A stretch of 64,000 nucleotides of DNA, from the NCBI GenBank assembly GCA_029168955.1, contig JAPDOI010001572.1:99667-163666 (forward strand). The letters are read 5' to 3'. A program made the position numbers and the translations under genes. Source of the stretch: Aplectana chamaeleonis. Taxonomy: Eukaryota > Nematoda > Chromadorea > Rhabditida > Cosmocercidae. Shown here piece after piece: positions 60,586-64,000 of this stretch; within the stretch, counting starts at the first letter, position 1, and every line of letters begins with the position of its first letter. The notes under the pieces are model-generated. The model made no database searches. It had not been told where the DNA came from and was given only the letters and a program-made list of their open reading frames with translations.

Positions 60586-61501
60586 GGAAGAACAATACGA
60601 ACTCTCTGTGTCCACTGAAGCTTTCAACTCGCTATGAATGAAGCCTTATACTTCGGCCAAAAAAAACGGATCAGCATGATGCACAGATAATCGAGATCTG
60701 TTTCAAGTACAGATGAGTGCAGCAAGTATTTGCAGTACTTGCGAATCCGTCTGCCTAATAAGCGTCTAGTTTCCTTCACGAGTTAACAGTCAAATGCTTT
60801 CCAGGTGTATGAAACACTTTTTTGACACATCTCTCAACAGCATCTCTCTATGTCCTAAAACAGCTTAAAGGCATCGTTCGCGCTGGGAACCACTTTCCAT
60901 TTGTCAGGCTCAATTTCGTGAATGAGCACAATAGACCACACCGCTTAACTTTGATGCATCAAAAACGTAGGGTTGTGAGGATGGAAAGGGTCAAAGATGA
61001 GGATCCGCCACCCGTTCTCACCAGTCATCTACCACTTTTTCATAGAATGTGTATGCGATCGTCAAGCAACATGAAAAACAGTTATGGCACAAGCTCGACA
61101 TGCAGGAAAACTTCGGAAATGACAGTGACGAGGTCTCCAAAATCAGAGAATTTTCGGAACCTATTTTGGCGCGAAAGTTGAATTCGATTTTACAGTGTAT
61201 TGAGACTGACTTTTCTTTACAAACAAAGGTTTTTCATGGGCCCTTTCGACATTTCCTTACACTAAGAAGGCCAAGGTACACAAAAACCGAAAAAGTAGTA
61301 TACGGTTTCGTGCGCGTACGTTGCTCTTACCAAGAATCCTAGAAACCAAGGCAACGAATCTGTGAAAGAAATTCAATTGACTGCAACACTCGGATTGACA
61401 AAGGGCAGTCGAAAAACTACTCTACAAAGGGTAGCAGCTGCAACACTGAACTTTTGCGACGGCTTCAAGGGTAGAGCAAAACAGGACTCACTCGTGGGGC
61501 A
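60586..61501. other. No recognised feature
   Basis: The overlapping frames at 60822-61181 and 61049-61342 have mixed composition and no splice support. Confidence 0.4.
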
Positions 61502-61632
61502 GTACGGCACAGTAGCGGTTGTATCCCAGGGCAGATATCGGATTCATTCACTCGTTCTCAGCAGCTGCTGCTGACGACGAGTGGTTGAATCCGATGTATG
61601 CCCAGGGATACAACCGCTATTGTGCAGAAGTA
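61502..61632. repeat. Near-perfect 130-bp hairpin
   Basis: GTAGCGGTTGTATCCCAGGG on the left pairs with CCCAGGGATACAACCGCTAT on the right, and TCGGATTCATTCACTCGT pairs with ACGAGTGGTTGAATCCGA. The loop is around CAGCAGCTGCTGCTG. A recent foldback MITE or a hairpin RNA source is likely. Confidence 0.85.
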
Positions 61633-62835
61633 CTACCACAGAAGTGTATGAGTAGAAAGGAACCCCACAAATATTGTAGATAATCATTAAGACAAACGTT
61701 TTTTGCCTACCGGTATTTCCGGTGGAGTTTTGCCTAGTTTTGCGAGAAGGGGAGCTGCTGGATGTCTCAAGGAGTCTGCTTGAGAGAACCGACGCATGTT
61801 TGACGGCAATAGGTGCAGTGGATTCGTCTCGATGGTGAGAGAGTGTCGGTGGCTGAAACTATATGAATCAAAAATATTAAGAAAAAAATGTTTTTTCTCT
61901 GAAGACGTAAGCCTTATCATCTCTGTTCTACGCTGCTGAAGATCAATGAACACAAATCTTAGTGTGGGAGCAAATTATGTATGACCGATACATAACCTAA
62001 TCTATGCTGATCTCAGAAGCTTTCCGGGTTGGTTTAGCTTCATGAGGGCAAGATTGCAAGACCCTTCTGTCGTCGATTCAGCGCTAAAGTTCACTCATAC
62101 AATGCAAAAACCACCACTTACGAACGTGATGTCATACGAATTGAGAGAGGAATTTTGCAGTCTAATTGCTACAAAGCCCTGTACTTCTATTTATGGAAGG
62201 ACAGATATAATAAATTACCTAATAAATGGCAGCATTCAATCAACAGACGGTGACGCGCACCTTTACAAAAACTGTCAGACAGGGAGTGTTCCCATAAGAA
62301 ATTATGACCGAAGTTAGCGATAAGCACAAGTTGGAACCTTGCGAAGGTGAAATTGAAGGTGAGGGACAGTTAGAAATCACAGCCACGTAACATTTTGCTC
62401 TGGCCTCCGAAGGTAACAAAGAGATGAGCCTTTAGCTCAGTCAGTGCTCACCGTTGGGGGAAGAGTATATTCGTTTTTATAGAGCCTGATATATTCGTTT
62501 CTTTTCACTTTGAATGATTTCAAAGTTTTGTTAAATCCAAAACGTGGCCAATACTGCTGTCAATATGATTCCCGTTCTTGGGAGCAGGGTTTGCAATGAA
62601 AACGGTTTTTGTGCTATTTTCATCAAGAAAAAGACCCCTACATCGTAGAAGTAAAAATACATGAAAACCCGAAGAAAAAAATAAGCGCAGGCGTCCGCCC
62701 CACCCCAACCCCTATTAACCAGATTTTCTGAATACTTCTTTTGCCGTCTTTAATTCTGCTCTGCGAGTATCTAGTAGATGTCTGAAGTGGGTAGAAAATA
62801 CTTTGTAAAGAGCAAAGTAGGAGATGAAGAAAGCA
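61633..62835. other. No recognised feature
   Basis: The frames at 61687-61953 and 62042-62317 are unsupported. No repeat recognised. Confidence 0.4.
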
Positions 62836-63284
62836 TTGAAGACAGTGTTCACGATAATCTTCGATTTCGAGATTGAATGCTGATTCGATTGTTTAGCCCC
62901 GCAACAAAAGGGCACAAAAACCTCAAATCTCGCCGCGTCTCTCAAGTCTCCCAGGATCTGCTCGTTATGACAATGAAGTCTTTCGTGGAACCGTCTTTTT
63001 CAAGTCTTTACTTTCTGTTGCTCCATACTTTCTTTCAGACCCAAACTGTTTTTCCTAAAATATTCTTCCATTTTCGATTAGCCCCATTTTTCACCGATGA
63101 AAACCACCGTGAACATGTTTATCCAATTCGGCAACTACTCCAGGCCAGAGATTAATGTCACTGAAATAAGACGTTTTAGCGCGTTTATCGCTGTTTTTTA
63201 GTAATTTTGTTAACACTTTATTGTCAACGCATTGTTTGGAGTAGACCACTCGGGAACGAAAATCGTCGTGAACACTGCCTTTAA
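62836..63284. mobile_element. TTAA-type MITE, GTTCACGATG subfamily
   Basis: It starts TTGAAGACAGTGTTCACGAT and ends TCGTGAACACTGCCTTTAA. The interior matches 60084-60585, for example CAGGCCAGAGATTAATGTCA. Confidence 0.85.
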
Positions 63285-64000
63285 TCAAAGTCTCGGCAAC
63301 TGAGGACGGGCGGACACCCAACAATTAGCCGTTCTCATTTGTTCCTGCGCGTTTTTTCTCCGACTTTTTTTGTTTATTTTCACTCTTGTGGTGCCCAGTT
63401 CTACCTTTTCATGAGGATACGACGTCTTCGTTATAGCATGAACCCTGCCTTTAAGAAGCAGACATATTTTCAAGCGCCTATGCCTCATTTCATGCAGCGT
63501 TCGGAGCCAAATTAAGTTCCCAATTTCCTGTATTGTTCACCATGTTTACTTACACTCTCCTTAGGGCGGATTCTAGCATTTCCAGAAGTGTGTTCGGAAA
63601 AAAACCCCGATCCTCACAGGCAGGTTTCGCAATACAGGGTGCTTTTCAAATATGGTTTAGGTGCTGGACAGAAGCCATCAAGTTTTATGAAATACGGCGT
63701 TACGTAGTGGCCTTCGACGATTTTCCTAGTGCCCTCATGTGTGTGGGGGAACTACCCAAATGGGGTAATTATGAAGCAGAAGGTATCTACTTCTTAGAAA
63801 CGCGTCTTAACTGAAGTCTTCGGAAAATCAAAAGGACGCGGAGCAAGTTGACGAATTACGCACGCTGTTTCTGTAAAATTCAGGACACCCACGTTTTCAT
63901 TACTTTTCGAGTTCCCTGAAAAAATCCTGGCGGCAAACTTCGCGATCAAGAGCGGTTGAAGACTGATTTCCAAGAAAATCGGCAATCGATCGATTTTATC
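63285..64000. other. No recognised feature
   Basis: A lone ATGAACCCTGCCTTTAA at about 63437 looks like a right-hand end of a TTAA-type element without its partner. The 93-codon frame at 63533-63814 is unsupported. Confidence 0.4.

Overview
This looks like eukaryotic nuclear DNA, most likely from a nematode. The one well-supported gene has small exons, C/T-rich 3' splice sites such as TTTCAG and long introns packed with repeats. A decayed ribosomal protein L8 copy reads closest to nematode L8 as I remember it. The repeat-choked introns recall a strongylid such as a hookworm, but that placement is inference. I see no sign of bacterial operons, rRNA, convincing tRNAs or CRISPR.

The main content is a plus-strand gene running from about 2.27 to 32.2 kb. 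I assembled it from 12 exons whose splice phases all agree, giving a 440-residue protein. It starts with a hydrophobic leader (signal peptide or signal anchor), continues with a Lys/Ser/Glu-rich low-complexity segment, and then carries eight copies of a module, one per exon, built on THDPNYQTLAG followed by GGDVFGADKK and a polyglycine spacer. Exons 5-7 are phase 1-1, exons 9-11 are phase 0-0, and exon 8 bridges them, so two rounds of exon duplication are visible. I do not recognise the family.

The rest is mostly mobile DNA. Several families can be typed from termini and target-site duplications: hAT-like elements with perfect 8-bp duplications (21.6, 39.6 and 49.9 kb), Harbinger-like elements with 3-bp TNA duplications (4.5, 10.1, 35.5, 38.4 and 59.7 kb), many TTAA-flanked piggyBac-type miniatures (5.7, 8.8, 9.3, 30.8, 31.3, 37.7, 41.0, 60.1 and 62.8 kb), a TA-flanked mariner-like miniature (5.4 kb), two related 5.6-5.7 kb TIR elements (20.0-25.7 and 52.9-58.5 kb) and several long foldback elements. 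Satellites include an inverted 144-bp array (13.3-14.3 kb), a 42-bp minisatellite (7.8-8.6 kb) and a hairpin-rich GC satellite (27.7-28.3 kb).

Outside the main gene the coding evidence is weak: small ORFs at 43.85 and 46.08 kb, a coding-like stretch around 41.9-42.7 kb, and a likely minus-strand terminal exon at 51.85 kb with a poly(A) signal. The second half of the window is largely transposon-derived or featureless. All homology statements rest on reading the sequence and on memory of families; no search was run.
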